Of a stretch of 64,000 bases of DNA, positions 1-8,736 are shown one piece after another. Source of the DNA: Dielma fastidiosa (GTDB lineage Bacteria; Bacillota_I; Bacilli_A; Erysipelotrichales; Erysipelotrichaceae). The DNA is taken from the NCBI RefSeq assembly GCF_000313565.1, contig NZ_HE578930.1, positions 62,001 through 126,000 on the forward strand. The letters run 5' to 3'. Every line of letters starts with the position of its first letter. The first letter of the stretch is position 1. The translations under genes were made by a program, and so were the position numbers. The notes under the pieces are model-generated. The model was not told the origin of the DNA and made no database searches. It worked only from the letters and a program-made list of their open reading frames with translations.

Positions 1-1
1 T

Positions 2-346
2 TTTCTTGATTTTATACAAGATGAAGATCATTCAATATTCTTTTCTTCACACATTACCAGTGATCTTGAGAAGATTGCTGACCGCATTATCTTTATCCAT
101 AAGGGAAAAATTCTTTTTGAAAAGGATAAGGATGAATTAAAGGATAATTATGGTGTATTAAAAACCCAAAATGAAGAAATCTTAAAAGATGCTCATAAGC
201 TGCGTCTAATGCGGAATACCTTTGGCTGTGAATATCTGATTGATAATCGTCAAGAAATTCATCAGGCATATCCGGAAGCGGTTTGTGATCCGATATCGAT
301 TGATGATTTAATGGTTTTCTATGTGAAAGGAGATGAGCTGGCATGA
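2..346 (+). CDS. ABC transporter ATP-binding protein, C-terminal part (cut by window start)
   Basis: The open frame enters from the window edge and ends at TGA 344-346. The visible 114 residues are the end of an ABC ATPase: the switch-histidine region reads FFSSHITSDLEKIADRI, followed by IFIHKGKILF, the usual last strand of the nucleotide-binding domain. An accessory tail of about 75 residues follows. Walker A, signature and Walker B motifs lie outside the window. The stop overlaps the ATG of the next gene (ATGA), so the two are translationally coupled and form one exporter of the bacitracin/lantibiotic-immunity or YtrB/YhcH type. The substrate cannot be read from this fragment. Confidence 0.85.
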   Translation, partial: FLDFIQDEDHSIFFSSHITSDLEKIADRIIFIHKGKILFEKDKDELKDNYGVLKTQNEEILKDAHKLRLMRNTFGCEYLIDNRQEIHQAYPEAVCDPISIDDLMVFYVKGDELA

Positions 347-975
347 AGGGATTAATACTGAAGGATCTCATAACTTTAAAAAGCTATGGTAAATCACTCT
401 TATTAATTTTTGCTTTATTTCTGTTTTTAGGTTTAAGCAGCGGATCACCGTTAAGCGGTGCGATGATGGTAATGCCAATTTCAATCATGGCAGCCTATGT
501 GACTTTCTCCTATGATAAATTATCTAATTGGGATTGTTATGCATGTACCATGCCGATGAAACGCAGTGAAATTGTTATTGCCCGCTATTTTGTAACGATT
601 ATTTTATCATTACTGTTTTTCGCAGCCTCATTGTTAAGCTATTTATTTACAGCGGTTATTATGCAGAATTTCAGTGAAGTCTATCTGCTCATACCTTCAT
701 ACAGTGTGCTTTTTGGACTTATCATGATTCTGATCTCACTGATTCTGGTATTGAATTATAAGTTTGGCCCTGATAAGGCCAGAATCGCTTTGATTCTCAT
801 CTTTATTCTGCCTAGTATTTTCACAGCCCTTATCACTCAAAGTAATGTTCCAATGCCTGTCATATCAGAAAGTACGATCATGCTGTTTTGTACGATCATG
901 CCGATACTGGGCATTGCTGCTCTGCTGCTCTCTTATCTGATGGCAGCCAAGATTTACCAGCATAAAGAATTTTAA
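343..975 (+). CDS. ABC-2 type transporter permease
   Basis: A 210-residue, strongly hydrophobic protein with about six predicted membrane segments (roughly residues 18-34, 37-53, 80-107, 118-135, 146-162 and 180-202). It contains the phrase NWDCYACTMPMKRSEIVIARY, which is typical of ABC-2 permeases paired with YtrB/BcrA-type ATPases. It starts at the ATGA overlap with the upstream ATPase gene, so it is the membrane half of the same exporter. A terminator follows directly, so it is the last gene of its operon. Substrate unknown; an antimicrobial peptide or envelope-stress role is possible by family only. Confidence 0.85.
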   Translation: MKGLILKDLITLKSYGKSLLLIFALFLFLGLSSGSPLSGAMMVMPISIMAAYVTFSYDKLSNWDCYACTMPMKRSEIVIARYFVTIILSLLFFAASLLSYLFTAVIMQNFSEVYLLIPSYSVLFGLIMILISLILVLNYKFGPDKARIALILIFILPSIFTALITQSNVPMPVISESTIMLFCTIMPILGIAALLLSYLMAAKIYQHKEF

Positions 976-1003
976 ACAAGCCGGGCATGTCCGGTTTGTT
1001 TTT
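974..1003 (+). terminator. Intrinsic terminator after the ABC exporter
   Basis: The stem AACAAGCCGG / CCGGTTTGTT (one G-T pair) with a short loop GCATGT runs into TTTTTA. It separates the exporter operon from trkA. Confidence 0.8.
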
Positions 1004-1030
1004 ATTTCATCCGGATTAGCTTGGCCCGGC

Positions 1031-1060
1031 TTGAAGTTTCAGCCTGAATTGTGTTATAGT
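1031..1060 (+). promoter_or_regulatory. Candidate sigma-A promoter of trkAH
   Basis: TTGAAG (1031-1036) and TATAGT (1055-1060) are separated by 18 bases and lie 33 bases before the trkA start codon. Confidence 0.5.
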
Positions 1061-1093
1061 TCAATCAGATAAAATGCATACAAGAGGTAGGAT

Positions 1094-2449
1094 ATGAAAA
1101 CAATCATCGCAGGCTGTGGAAAAGTGGGTTCCACATTAGCTGAACAGCTTAATCGAGAAGGCCATGATATTACATTGATCGATGTTAACCGTACTGCTTT
1201 AGAAAAAGCATCTTCTTCCTATGATGTGATCGGTATTGTCGGCAATGGCATCAGTTATAGTGTACAAAGTGAAGCCGGCATTGAAGACGCGGATTTATTT
1301 ATCGCGGTTACTGATTCAGATGAAATCAATCTGCTTTCCTGTCTGATCGCCAAAAAGGCTGGAAACTGTAAAACAATTGCGCGTGTCCGCAATCCAATCT
1401 ATGATAATGAAACTGCCTTTTTGCGTAATGAATTAGGCATTTCAATGATTATTAATCCTGAAATGGCGGCAGCCAGAGAAATCGGCAGACTAGTGCTTTT
1501 TCCTTCGGCAATTGAAATTGACACCTTTGCCCGTGGCCGGGTCGAATTGCTTAAAATACAGATTCCTAAAGATAGTGTACTGCATCAGCTGCATATTTTT
1601 GAGCTGGTGGAAAAGCTGCGCTGTGATGTATTAATCTGTGCGGTTGAACGTGAGGATGCGGTAATCATTCCCGATGGTAATTTTGTATTACAGGAATTAG
1701 ATACGATTTCTTTTGTCGCTTCACCCAAACAGACCTATAACTTTTTTAAGAAAATCGGCATTAAAACGACAAGCATTAAGCATTGTATGATTGTTGGCGG
1801 CGGTAAAATCGCTTATCATTTAGCTAAACAGCTATTAGGGCTTGGCCTGCATGTGAAAATTGTTGAGCGGGACAGAGCACGCTGTGAAGAACTGAGTATC
1901 TTATTGCCTGATGCCGTTATCATTCAAGGTGACGGTACGAATGAAACACTGCTGCAGGAAGAAGGCATCGAGTACGCGGAATGTTTTGTCTCATTAACTG
2001 ATGTTGATGAGGAAAACATTTTATTATCACTTTATGTTGCTTCATGCTCTAAAGCAAAAATCGTGACAAAGATCAACCGAATTTCCTTTACAGAAATCAT
2101 TGCCCATCTAAACCTCGGCAGTATCATATGTCCTAAAAATATCACTGCTGAATATATCCTGCAGTATGTAAGAGCGATGCAGAATTCAATGGGCAGCAAT
2201 ATCGAAACATTGTACCGAATTGTCAATGACAAGGTGGAAGCCCTCGCTTTCAATATCAAGAAAGATTCCCCAATCATCGGCAAAACCTTTGATAAATTAT
2301 CACTGAAAAGCAATCTGCTGATTTGTTCAATCATCCGCAAGGGAAAAACAATCACTCCGCGCGGTCAGGATATGATCATGGTTGGCGATCAGGTGATCGT
2401 TGTTACGACGAACAGCGGTTTAAAAGATATCTGTGATATTCTGCGTTAG
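1094..2449 (+). CDS. trkA: Trk potassium uptake system, NAD-binding regulatory subunit
   Basis: A 451-residue cytosolic protein with the full-length TrkA plan: two RCK_N Rossmann domains, each followed by an RCK_C domain. The first nucleotide-binding loop is GCGKVG at residues 7-12 (IIAGCGKVGSTLA) and the second is IVGGGKIAYHLA near residue 232; each is followed by an acidic strand end (LIDVN, IVERD). TrkA gates the TrkH channel in response to nucleotides, which fits trkH starting 8 bases downstream. The start is preceded by AGAGGTAGG. The second loop reads GGGKIA, so the last glycine is replaced by alanine, as is common in the second domain. Confidence 0.95.
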   Translation: MKTIIAGCGKVGSTLAEQLNREGHDITLIDVNRTALEKASSSYDVIGIVGNGISYSVQSEAGIEDADLFIAVTDSDEINLLSCLIAKKAGNCKTIARVRNPIYDNETAFLRNELGISMIINPEMAAAREIGRLVLFPSAIEIDTFARGRVELLKIQIPKDSVLHQLHIFELVEKLRCDVLICAVEREDAVIIPDGNFVLQELDTISFVASPKQTYNFFKKIGIKTTSIKHCMIVGGGKIAYHLAKQLLGLGLHVKIVERDRARCEELSILLPDAVIIQGDGTNETLLQEEGIEYAECFVSLTDVDEENILLSLYVASCSKAKIVTKINRISFTEIIAHLNLGSIICPKNITAEYILQYVRAMQNSMGSNIETLYRIVNDKVEALAFNIKKDSPIIGKTFDKLSLKSNLLICSIIRKGKTITPRGQDMIMVGDQVIVVTTNSGLKDICDILR

Positions 2450-2457
2450 GGTTCTTT

Positions 2458-3894
2458 ATGAATTATAAAATTATACGTTACATACTCGGCAGTGTCGTCT
2501 GCTTTGAGGGTTGCTTTTTATTACTTCCTTGTATTGTCGGTGTCATTTATCATGAGCAAGTTGGTTTGGCTTATCTGATTGTTTCTTTAATCTGTTTTTT
2601 ATGCGGCGGCTTATTGATTCTAAAAAAGCCAAAAAGCTTAAAGCTTTATACGCGTGAAGGCTTTCTTACCGTTGCCTTAAGCTGGATCGTTCTTAGTTTG
2701 TTCGGAGCTTTACCATTCATAATCAGCGGTGAAATTTCCAATTTTGTGGACGCTTTATTTGAAACCGTGTCTGGTTTTACTACAACCGGCGCCAGTATTC
2801 TGCCGAATGTCGAACTGCTGTCACAGACGAGCTTGTTTTGGCGCAGCTTTACACACTGGATCGGCGGCATGGGTGTGTTAGTCTTCATTCTCGCGATTCT
2901 GCCATTATCAGGCGCTTATAATCTGAATCTGATGCGGGCGGAGAGTCCCGGTCCTTCGGTAAGTAAGCTTGTACCTAAAATTCAGTCAACCGCAATAATT
3001 TTGTACGGTATCTATATTTTTCTGACACTGCTGCAGATCTGCCTGTTAATGCTTAACGGACTGCCGCTATTTGATTCCTTGATTATCAGCTTTGGCACTG
3101 CCGGTACCGGCGGCTTTGGTCATAAAGCAGACAGTTTGGCAAGCTTTTCATCCAATGTGCAGGTAATCACAACCCTTTTCATGATTTTATTTGGAATTAA
3201 TTTTAATGTCTATTTCCTATTGCTTTTTAAAAAGCCGAAACAGGCGTTAAAGAGCGAAGAGGCGCGTTATTATTTAGGCATCATTGCCGCGGTAACCGCA
3301 TTGATTGTCTGGAATGTGCGGCCGATGTTTGAAACCTTTGCACAGGCACTTAAACATGTTGCCTTTCAGGTAGCCTCCATCATTACAACCACCGGTTTTT
3401 CCACCACTAATTTTGACCAGTGGCCTGAATTTTCCAAGGGGCTGCTGGTAGCCTTGATGTTTATTGGCGCCTGTGCGGGAAGTACCGGCGGCGGTATTAA
3501 AGTGTCGCGGTTTCTCATCCTATTTAAAACGATGAAAAAAGAAATCCAACAAATCATTCATCCGCGCAGCATAAAAGTTATACGCTTTGAAGGCAAACCC
3601 GTCGAACACGGTGTCCTGCGTTCAATCAATACATATTTTGCGGCCTACATGCTGATCTTTATCGTCTCGCTGATTCTGATCTGTCTGAATAATTTTGATT
3701 TAATCACTAATTTTACAGCCGTAGCCGCTACCTTAAACAATGTCGGTCCCGGTCTTCAGTTAGTAGGACCTACCGGCCATTTCGGCGATTTCAATGCCCT
3801 GTCCAAGCTAGTCATGATTTTTGATATGCTGGCAGGCAGGCTTGAATTATTCCCATTGCTGCTGCTGATCGTACCTAGCTCATGGCGTAAATAA
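2458..3894 (+). CDS. trkH: Trk potassium uptake system, channel subunit
   Basis: A 478-residue integral membrane protein of the TrkH/KtrB superfamily, which carries K+ across the membrane. All four pore-loop selectivity segments are recognisable: SGFTTTGAS (about residue 105), FGTAGTGGFG (about 212), TTTGFSTTNF (about 310) and LNNVGPGLQ (about 426). GACAGSTGGGIKVSR precedes the third long loop, as in canonical TrkH. It starts 8 bases after the trkA stop, so the two subunits are co-expressed. The length is normal, and a strong hairpin follows the stop. Confidence 0.95.
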   Translation: MNYKIIRYILGSVVCFEGCFLLLPCIVGVIYHEQVGLAYLIVSLICFLCGGLLILKKPKSLKLYTREGFLTVALSWIVLSLFGALPFIISGEISNFVDALFETVSGFTTTGASILPNVELLSQTSLFWRSFTHWIGGMGVLVFILAILPLSGAYNLNLMRAESPGPSVSKLVPKIQSTAIILYGIYIFLTLLQICLLMLNGLPLFDSLIISFGTAGTGGFGHKADSLASFSSNVQVITTLFMILFGINFNVYFLLLFKKPKQALKSEEARYYLGIIAAVTALIVWNVRPMFETFAQALKHVAFQVASIITTTGFSTTNFDQWPEFSKGLLVALMFIGACAGSTGGGIKVSRFLILFKTMKKEIQQIIHPRSIKVIRFEGKPVEHGVLRSINTYFAAYMLIFIVSLILICLNNFDLITNFTAVAATLNNVGPGLQLVGPTGHFGDFNALSKLVMIFDMLAGRLELFPLLLLIVPSSWRK

Positions 3895-3928
3895 AAAGCA
3901 TTGTTCAAACTAAGAACAATGCTTTTTA
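3894..3928. terminator. Bidirectional terminator between trkH and dps
   Basis: A 13-bp stem AAAAGCATTGTTC / GAACAATGCTTTT has a run of T on one side and of A on the other. It therefore serves both converging genes. Confidence 0.85.
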
Positions 3929-3932
3929 TTAT

Positions 3933-4364
3933 TTAATCTTCAACGACTTGACGAATCATCCAAATAGATTTACTGAATTGTTTGATGTATTCATCCATCA
4001 ATGAAGAAATCAGATAATTGCTTTCTTCATCGGCAGCGGCTTTAATATCCTTTACACTCGCCAGCAGATAACTGAAATCAGCAAGCACATCTTTATAAAT
4101 ATCTTTAACCTTCTTGTGATCTTCATCTGCCTCTTTGATTTCTGCGAGTTCCAAGTAAGCCTTCAGGCTTGCCTTAGGGCTGCCGCCAACCATCAGAATA
4201 TTTTCAGCAACCTCATCAACTGCCTCGTTGATATAGTCATAGAATTCTTCCAGCTTAGCATGAGCGGCAAAGAAATCTTTACCTTTCACATACCAGTGAA
4301 AATTCTGTAGCTTATGATATTCAACGACTAAGTCTGCTAATAATTTATTTAATTTGTTTTCCAT
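3933..4364 (-). CDS. dps: Dps-family ferritin-like protein
   Basis: A 143-residue protein beginning MENKLNKLLADLVVEYHKLQNFHWYV. It has the Dps ferroxidase helix motif (NFHWYVKGKDFFAAHAKLEEFYD) with the ligand-type residues H, D and E in the expected spacing. Family members form 12-subunit shells that oxidise and store iron and protect DNA from peroxide. The start at 4364 is chosen because GAGGAGG lies 9-10 bases upstream; a longer in-frame reading from 4439 adds 25 residues with no homologous look. It is a single gene transcribed toward trkH and stopped by the shared terminator. An inverted repeat sits in its leader. Confidence 0.9.
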   Translation of the reverse strand: MENKLNKLLADLVVEYHKLQNFHWYVKGKDFFAAHAKLEEFYDYINEAVDEVAENILMVGGSPKASLKAYLELAEIKEADEDHKKVKDIYKDVLADFSYLLASVKDIKAAADEESNYLISSLMDEYIKQFSKSIWMIRQVVED

Positions 4365-4388
4365 ATATTTAGTTCCTCCTCTATGGTT

Positions 4389-4447
4389 AAAGTTAACCTT
4401 GTTTAACTTTATGTCTATATTAAACACCATAATCATCAAGCTGACAA
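4389..4447 (-). promoter_or_regulatory. dps promoter with an inverted-repeat operator candidate
   Basis: On the minus strand TTGTCA (4442-4447) and TTTAAT (4419-4424) are 17 bases apart. Just downstream lies an 8-bp inverted repeat, AAAGTTAA / TTAACTTT (4389-4396 and 4403-4410, loop 6). It does not match the usual PerR box, so the binding protein is unknown. Confidence 0.5.
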
Positions 4448-4530
4448 TTCATTTGCTCATAAATTTAATCGTTTTATTTTATTTATAAGAAACATCATCA
4501 GCAGACTTCAGAAGTGGAATTAAAGATTGC

Positions 4531-4989
4531 TTATCGAACCCTCTGTCCGTCTATTTTCGCATTGATATGCCATTCATTTTCTTTTACGGTAACATTCAGC
4601 CAGTGAAATTGATGATCATCGATATCCGTGAAAATCCACTTTCTATTTTCATCATCAATATTGGTGAGTACAATCATATCCTCTTGTTTTTTTGCTTCAA
4701 GCCGGAATATTTTGCCAGTGTAGCCATAGGCAACATCCCAAGCGCATGTATTGGGATTATAAATCCGCAGTGATGTACCGTATTCATAACCCGGCAGAAT
4801 GATTACATCCTGTACAGCCATGCCCTCAAGTGCCCATGTGAAATGCCATTCACCCTTGATTGCACGGGAATTATCACATTCTACATAATCAATTTGCCAG
4901 CTGCCGATCAGCTTGCCAAAATAATTCAATGTTTCCGGCAGTGCCGGGTTTTTACTTTCACTCGTTAATGCTTCGATAAAATTACGCAT
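4531..4989 (-). CDS. DUF1579-like protein of unknown function
   Basis: A 152-residue soluble protein. After a short N-terminal helix it contains FGKLIGSWQIDYVE, then GEWHFTWALEGMAVQDVIILP, alternating beta strands as in the DUF1579/lipocalin-like beta-barrel group, which often act on small ligands. The start at 4989 is chosen from the ribosome binding site GAGGAGA five bases upstream; an upstream in-frame ATG (5013) falls inside the ychF terminator hairpin. It may be read through from ychF at a low level, because only the hairpin separates them. Function is not known. Confidence 0.6.
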   Translation of the reverse strand: MRNFIEALTSESKNPALPETLNYFGKLIGSWQIDYVECDNSRAIKGEWHFTWALEGMAVQDVIILPGYEYGTSLRIYNPNTCAWDVAYGYTGKIFRLEAKKQEDMIVLTNIDDENRKWIFTDIDDHQFHWLNVTVKENEWHINAKIDGQRVR

Positions 4990-5004
4990 AGCTGTCTCCT
5001 CGAA

Positions 5005-5027
5005 AAAAAGCAAGACACGCTTGCTTT
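5005..5027 (-). terminator. Terminator of the ychF transcript
   Basis: The 8-bp stem AAAGCAAG / CTTGCTTT is followed on the minus strand by a run of T. It lies between the ychF stop and the DUF1579-like gene. Confidence 0.7.
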
Positions 5028-5036
5028 CTAACTTTT

Positions 5037-6140
5037 TTATACATTAAATCTGAAATGCATTACATCGCCATCCTGAGCGATATATTCCTTACCTTCAATA
5101 CGCAGCCTGCCAGCCTCTTTAACAGCCTGTTCACTGCCATACTTGTCAATATCCTCAAAGCTGTATACTTCAGCCTTAATAAAACCACGCTGAAAATCCG
5201 TATGGATCACACCGGCACATTCCGGAGCAGTCATTCCCTTATGGAAAGTCCACGCACGGCATTCGTCTTCACCGGCCGTCAGGAAGGTGCATAAACCAAG
5301 AATGTTATAAGCCGCCTTGATAACCTTATCCAAGCCGCTCTCACTGATCCCCAGATCCTGAAGGAACATATCCTTATCTTCCTTATCCATTTCAGATAAT
5401 TCTTCCTCAATCTTGGCACTGATAGGAATAACCAAATTATTTTCAGCTTCCGCGTAAGCTTTCACCTTTTGATAATTTTCATTATTCTCAGGATCACCGA
5501 TTTCTTCTTCAGACATATTAGCTACATAGATCATCGGCTTCAACGTCAGCAACGCGAAATTCTTAACCAGCAATGTTTCATCCTTATCCAGATCAAGACT
5601 GCGGGCAGGCTTGCCTTCCAGTAAGACTTCTTTTATCTTTTTTAAGATATTATATTCTACAATCGCATCTTTTTCTTTAGCCATTGTCGCCTTACGTTCT
5701 ATTTTGCCAATACGGTTTTCGACCGTCTGCAGATCGGCCATTACCAATTCCAGATTAATGATTTCAATATCACGGATTGGATCAACGCTGCCCTCAACAT
5801 GAGTGATGTCAGCATCCTCAAAGCAGCGGACAACGTGACAGATCGCATCACATAGACGGATATTGGACAGGAACTGATTGCCTAGTCCTTCACCCTTGCT
5901 CGCGCCTTTTACCAAACCGGCAATATCCGTGAATTCAAATGTTGTATAAATCGTTTTTTTAGGTTTAAATAATTCTACTAAGCGATCAATTCTCGCATCC
6001 GGTACTTCAACCACACCGACATTTGGCTGGATTGTCGCAAACGGATAATTGGCCGCTTCTACCTGACTTTTAGTAATCGCATTAAACAATGTTGATTTTC
6101 CGACATTTGGAAGACCAACAATCCCCGCTGTTAACGGCAT
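5037..6140 (-). CDS. ychF: Redox-regulated ATPase/GTPase YchF (Obg-like, OLA1 family)
   Basis: A 367-residue protein with an N-terminal G domain: P-loop GLPNVGKST at about residues 8-16 and G3 DIAGLVKGASKGEGLGNQFL, the YchF signature. The G4 position reads YVANMSEEE instead of NKxD, which explains the ATP preference of the family. The C-terminal TGS domain ends AQDGDVMHFRFNV. Known family role: a ribosome-associated ATPase involved in oxidative and translation stress. The start at 6140 follows GAGAGGATG; the longer reading adds six unconserved residues. Confidence 0.95.
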   Translation of the reverse strand: MPLTAGIVGLPNVGKSTLFNAITKSQVEAANYPFATIQPNVGVVEVPDARIDRLVELFKPKKTIYTTFEFTDIAGLVKGASKGEGLGNQFLSNIRLCDAICHVVRCFEDADITHVEGSVDPIRDIEIINLELVMADLQTVENRIGKIERKATMAKEKDAIVEYNILKKIKEVLLEGKPARSLDLDKDETLLVKNFALLTLKPMIYVANMSEEEIGDPENNENYQKVKAYAEAENNLVIPISAKIEEELSEMDKEDKDMFLQDLGISESGLDKVIKAAYNILGLCTFLTAGEDECRAWTFHKGMTAPECAGVIHTDFQRGFIKAEVYSFEDIDKYGSEQAVKEAGRLRIEGKEYIAQDGDVMHFRFNV

Positions 6141-6201
6141 AAAATCATCCTCTCTCAATTACCATTATAGTTTACATTTTTTTATGCGCAGATACAAGCT
6201 A

Positions 6202-6399
6202 TCATTCGCTGTCTTTCGCATGTTCGACAACTTTTTTCAGCTTTTTCTCAAATTCTGAGCGTGGGAAAAGGATACTAGTCCCACATCCTAAGCATTTAAT
6301 TCGGATATCGGCACCCATGCGGATAATCTTCCATTGCTTGCTTTTATGACACGGGTGTTCTTTTTTCATCTCAACAATATCGTTTAAATCGTATTCCAT
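6202..6399 (-). CDS. DUF951 family small protein
   Basis: A 65-residue protein that begins MEYDLNDIVEMKKEHPCHKSKQW and contains KCLGCG, giving a Cys/His pattern (HPC...KCLGC) that could bind zinc. Both phrases are hallmarks of DUF951, a Firmicutes family commonly located beside ychF. The start at 6399 is supported by GGAGAGGACTC. It overlaps the 3' end of the nucleoside hydrolase gene by 16 bases, so it is probably translated by coupling. Function unknown. Confidence 0.85.
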   Translation of the reverse strand: MEYDLNDIVEMKKEHPCHKSKQWKIIRMGADIRIKCLGCGTSILFPRSEFEKKLKKVVEHAKDSE

Positions 6400-7346
6400 G
6401 AGTCCTCTCCTTTTGTCAGTGCCGATGACAGTAATTCCATAAAGGTTATCATATATGCTTTCGCATCTACATCCAAACATACCTTTACATTTGGATCAGG
6501 AGCATTTACTTTTTGATGATTGCCAATCGTTCTGCCTGCTGATGGGCCTTCAGTTTCAACCGTTAAATGCATTTGATGCACCTTAGCCAGCGTTGGTTCA
6601 ATCGCTATGCCGACCGCCAAAGGATCATGCAGAGCACAGCCGTTCAGGTTATCATATTTCAAATAGGCATCGATATAGTAATCAATCATATCCGCAAACA
6701 GGCTGCCTGCTTGGCTCAATTTTCTGAATTGTGCGGTATCAGCTTTAGTCAGCAGTGTTTTCAAGGTAACATCAAGCCCGACCATCGTGATTGGCTGTGA
6801 GCTTTCAAAAGCTTGCTTAGCTGCCTGTGGGTCTGCGTAGATATTCGCTTCCGCAAATAGATTCGTGTTGCCGGGTACCGTTAATGCGCCGCCCATCAGC
6901 ACAACCCTAAACTTGCCAATTAAATCTTTGCGTTTGCTCAGCAGCTCCGCCAGATTTGTCAGCGGACCGGTAGGCACTAATGTCAGCTCTTGACCGTATA
7001 TTTCAATCGCCTCACTGATGAATTCTACCGCTGTTTTTTCACTCTTAACCCGCTTAGAAAACTTAAAATCTACTTCACCCAGACCGTTTACACCATGAAA
7101 AACTACACTGCCGCCTTCTGGTGTATAGCTGTCTGAACCGATTGGCGCGGCCGCTCCTTCAAACACCTCAATCTCAGGATGACCCAAATAATCAAGAATG
7201 GTTAATGAATTGCGGGTTGCATCCTCAACTTTCACATTCCCGAAGGTTGTCGTTATCCCAATCAATTCCGCATCAGGATGCGCACAGGCATAAGCTATTG
7301 CCATTGCATCATCAATGCCAGTATCTAAATCTAAAATCAGTTTCAT
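6384..7346 (-). CDS. Inosine-uridine preferring nucleoside hydrolase family protein
   Basis: A 320-residue cytosolic enzyme that splits ribonucleosides into base and ribose. The N-terminal DLDTGIDDA carries the DxDxxxDD calcium-binding signature (residues 5-12), and CALHDPLAVGI near residue 238 carries the catalytic histidine and last calcium ligand. The length fits the family (310-330). Its start overlaps the folD stop by four bases (ATGA), so it belongs to the dtd-folD-hydrolase-DUF951 series on this strand. Substrate preference (purine or pyrimidine) cannot be decided by eye. Confidence 0.92.
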   Translation of the reverse strand: MKLILDLDTGIDDAMAIAYACAHPDAELIGITTTFGNVKVEDATRNSLTILDYLGHPEIEVFEGAAAPIGSDSYTPEGGSVVFHGVNGLGEVDFKFSKRVKSEKTAVEFISEAIEIYGQELTLVPTGPLTNLAELLSKRKDLIGKFRVVLMGGALTVPGNTNLFAEANIYADPQAAKQAFESSQPITMVGLDVTLKTLLTKADTAQFRKLSQAGSLFADMIDYYIDAYLKYDNLNGCALHDPLAVGIAIEPTLAKVHQMHLTVETEGPSAGRTIGNHQKVNAPDPNVKVCLDVDAKAYMITFMELLSSALTKGEDSWNTI

Positions 7347-8209
7347 ATGTTTTTCCCCATCTCTTTCATTTTATAAGCGGTAATTGCACTATGCAGCAGC
7401 ATCGCATTGGTTACTACACCGACACCCTTCGGTACAGGTGAGATTTTACCTACCTTATCAATTACATCATCAAAATCAACATCGCCGCATAATTTACCAT
7501 TTTCATCACGATTGACACCTACATCGATAACTACCGCACCGGGTTTGATCCAATCTGATTTGATTAAACGCGCCTTGCCGATTGCCGCAATCAGCACATC
7601 AGCCCTTGAGGCTTCTTTCTCAATATCCGCAGTTCTGGAATGACAGATCGTTACCGTCGCATGCGCGGCCAGACATAATTCTGCCACTGGTTTGCCAACC
7701 ACATTGCTGCGGCCCAATACAACCACATGCTTGCCCTTTAAATCAATGCCGCTCGCCTCAATAAAGGCCATTACACTTTCAGCGGTACATGGTACAAATG
7801 CCGGCTGATTCATCCATAGCTTACCCACATTCATCGGATGAAATCCATCCAAATCCTTGTTAGGATCAATATGCAGAATCGCTTCATCGGCATTAATCTG
7901 CTTAGGCAGCGGCATCTGTAATAAAATACCATCGGTTTCATCATCATGGCTGATCGTATCCAGCACATCATTCAGCTCCTGCTGCGAAACACTTTCCTTT
8001 AAAACGGTTAAGGTATATGCCATACCGACACTGGCGCACAATTTTTCAAACCCTGAAATATAGGAAAGTGAAGCCGGTGAATCATTGGCCAATACAACAT
8101 TTACCTTTGGACACCGTTTTCCCTGCTTTTTCATTTCATCGATAAAAGCTTTAGTTTCCATATTAGTACGATCGGCAATTGGTTTGCCATAAATTAATTT
8201 TTCTTCCAT
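7343..8209 (-). CDS. folD: Bifunctional methylenetetrahydrofolate dehydrogenase / methenyltetrahydrofolate cyclohydrolase
   Basis: A 288-residue protein that interconverts 5,10-methylene-, 5,10-methenyl- and 10-formyl-tetrahydrofolate in one-carbon metabolism. The catalytic-domain segment SPASLSYISGFEKLCASVGM holds the conserved Tyr and Lys. ILLQMPLPKQI and the NADP-binding GRSNVVGKPVAELC follow, with the C-terminal PVPKGVGVVTNAMLL. The reading frame is complete and of normal length. It is preceded by GGAGGCAGC. It lies between dtd (9 bases away) and the nucleoside hydrolase (overlapping). Confidence 0.96.
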   Translation of the reverse strand: MEEKLIYGKPIADRTNMETKAFIDEMKKQGKRCPKVNVVLANDSPASLSYISGFEKLCASVGMAYTLTVLKESVSQQELNDVLDTISHDDETDGILLQMPLPKQINADEAILHIDPNKDLDGFHPMNVGKLWMNQPAFVPCTAESVMAFIEASGIDLKGKHVVVLGRSNVVGKPVAELCLAAHATVTICHSRTADIEKEASRADVLIAAIGKARLIKSDWIKPGAVVIDVGVNRDENGKLCGDVDFDDVIDKVGKISPVPKGVGVVTNAMLLHSAITAYKMKEMGKNI

Positions 8210-8217
8210 GCTGCCTC

Positions 8218-8670
8218 CTACCTGATAACTTCATCACTGTCCAGCATAATGGTAACTGGACCATCATTTAATAGTTCAATTTTCATATCAGCACCAAATA
8301 TACCAATTGCGACATTAATTCCTTCATGCCGCAGCGCCTCATTAAATGCTTCATAAAGCGGCTGTGCCTGATCCGGCTTGGCGCTTTTTTCAAATCCCGG
8401 ACGTCTTCCCTTACGGCAGTCTGCATATAATGTGAACTGTGAGACAGACAGCACACTGCCGCCTATATCCTTTAAAGATAAATTCATCTTATCATCCGCA
8501 TCGCTGAACACCCGTAAATTGATGACTTTCAAAGCCATTTTCTCAATGATATCTATATTATCTTCATGAGTTATGCCAACTAATGCCAAATAACCCTTTT
8601 CTATCTGACCATTGCATTGATGATCAACCGTACAGCTGGCATGCGTAACTCTCTGCAGAAGTACCCGCAT
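8218..8670 (-). CDS. dtd: D-aminoacyl-tRNA deacylase
   Basis: A 150-residue protein that removes D-amino acids mischarged onto tRNA. It begins MRVLLQRVTHASCTV. It contains the catalytic segment SVSQFTLYADCRKGRRPGF (about residues 77-95) and the cross-subunit Gly-Pro motif NDGPVTIMLD near the end, all diagnostic of DTD. A strong AAGGAGGAC lies ahead of the ATG. It is the first gene of the minus-strand group dtd-folD-nucleoside hydrolase-DUF951. Confidence 0.96.
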   Translation of the reverse strand: MRVLLQRVTHASCTVDHQCNGQIEKGYLALVGITHEDNIDIIEKMALKVINLRVFSDADDKMNLSLKDIGGSVLSVSQFTLYADCRKGRRPGFEKSAKPDQAQPLYEAFNEALRHEGINVAIGIFGADMKIELLNDGPVTIMLDSDEVIR

Positions 8671-8736
8671 CTTATGTCCTCCTTAAGTTCAGTTCTATTA
8701 TACATGATTTAACCAACAGTTTGAAAGGGTGAACCT

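Noticed and set aside
8671-8736. Manganese (yybP-ykoY) riboswitch before mntP
   Set aside because: The gap is only 66 bases and has no recognisable conserved motif.
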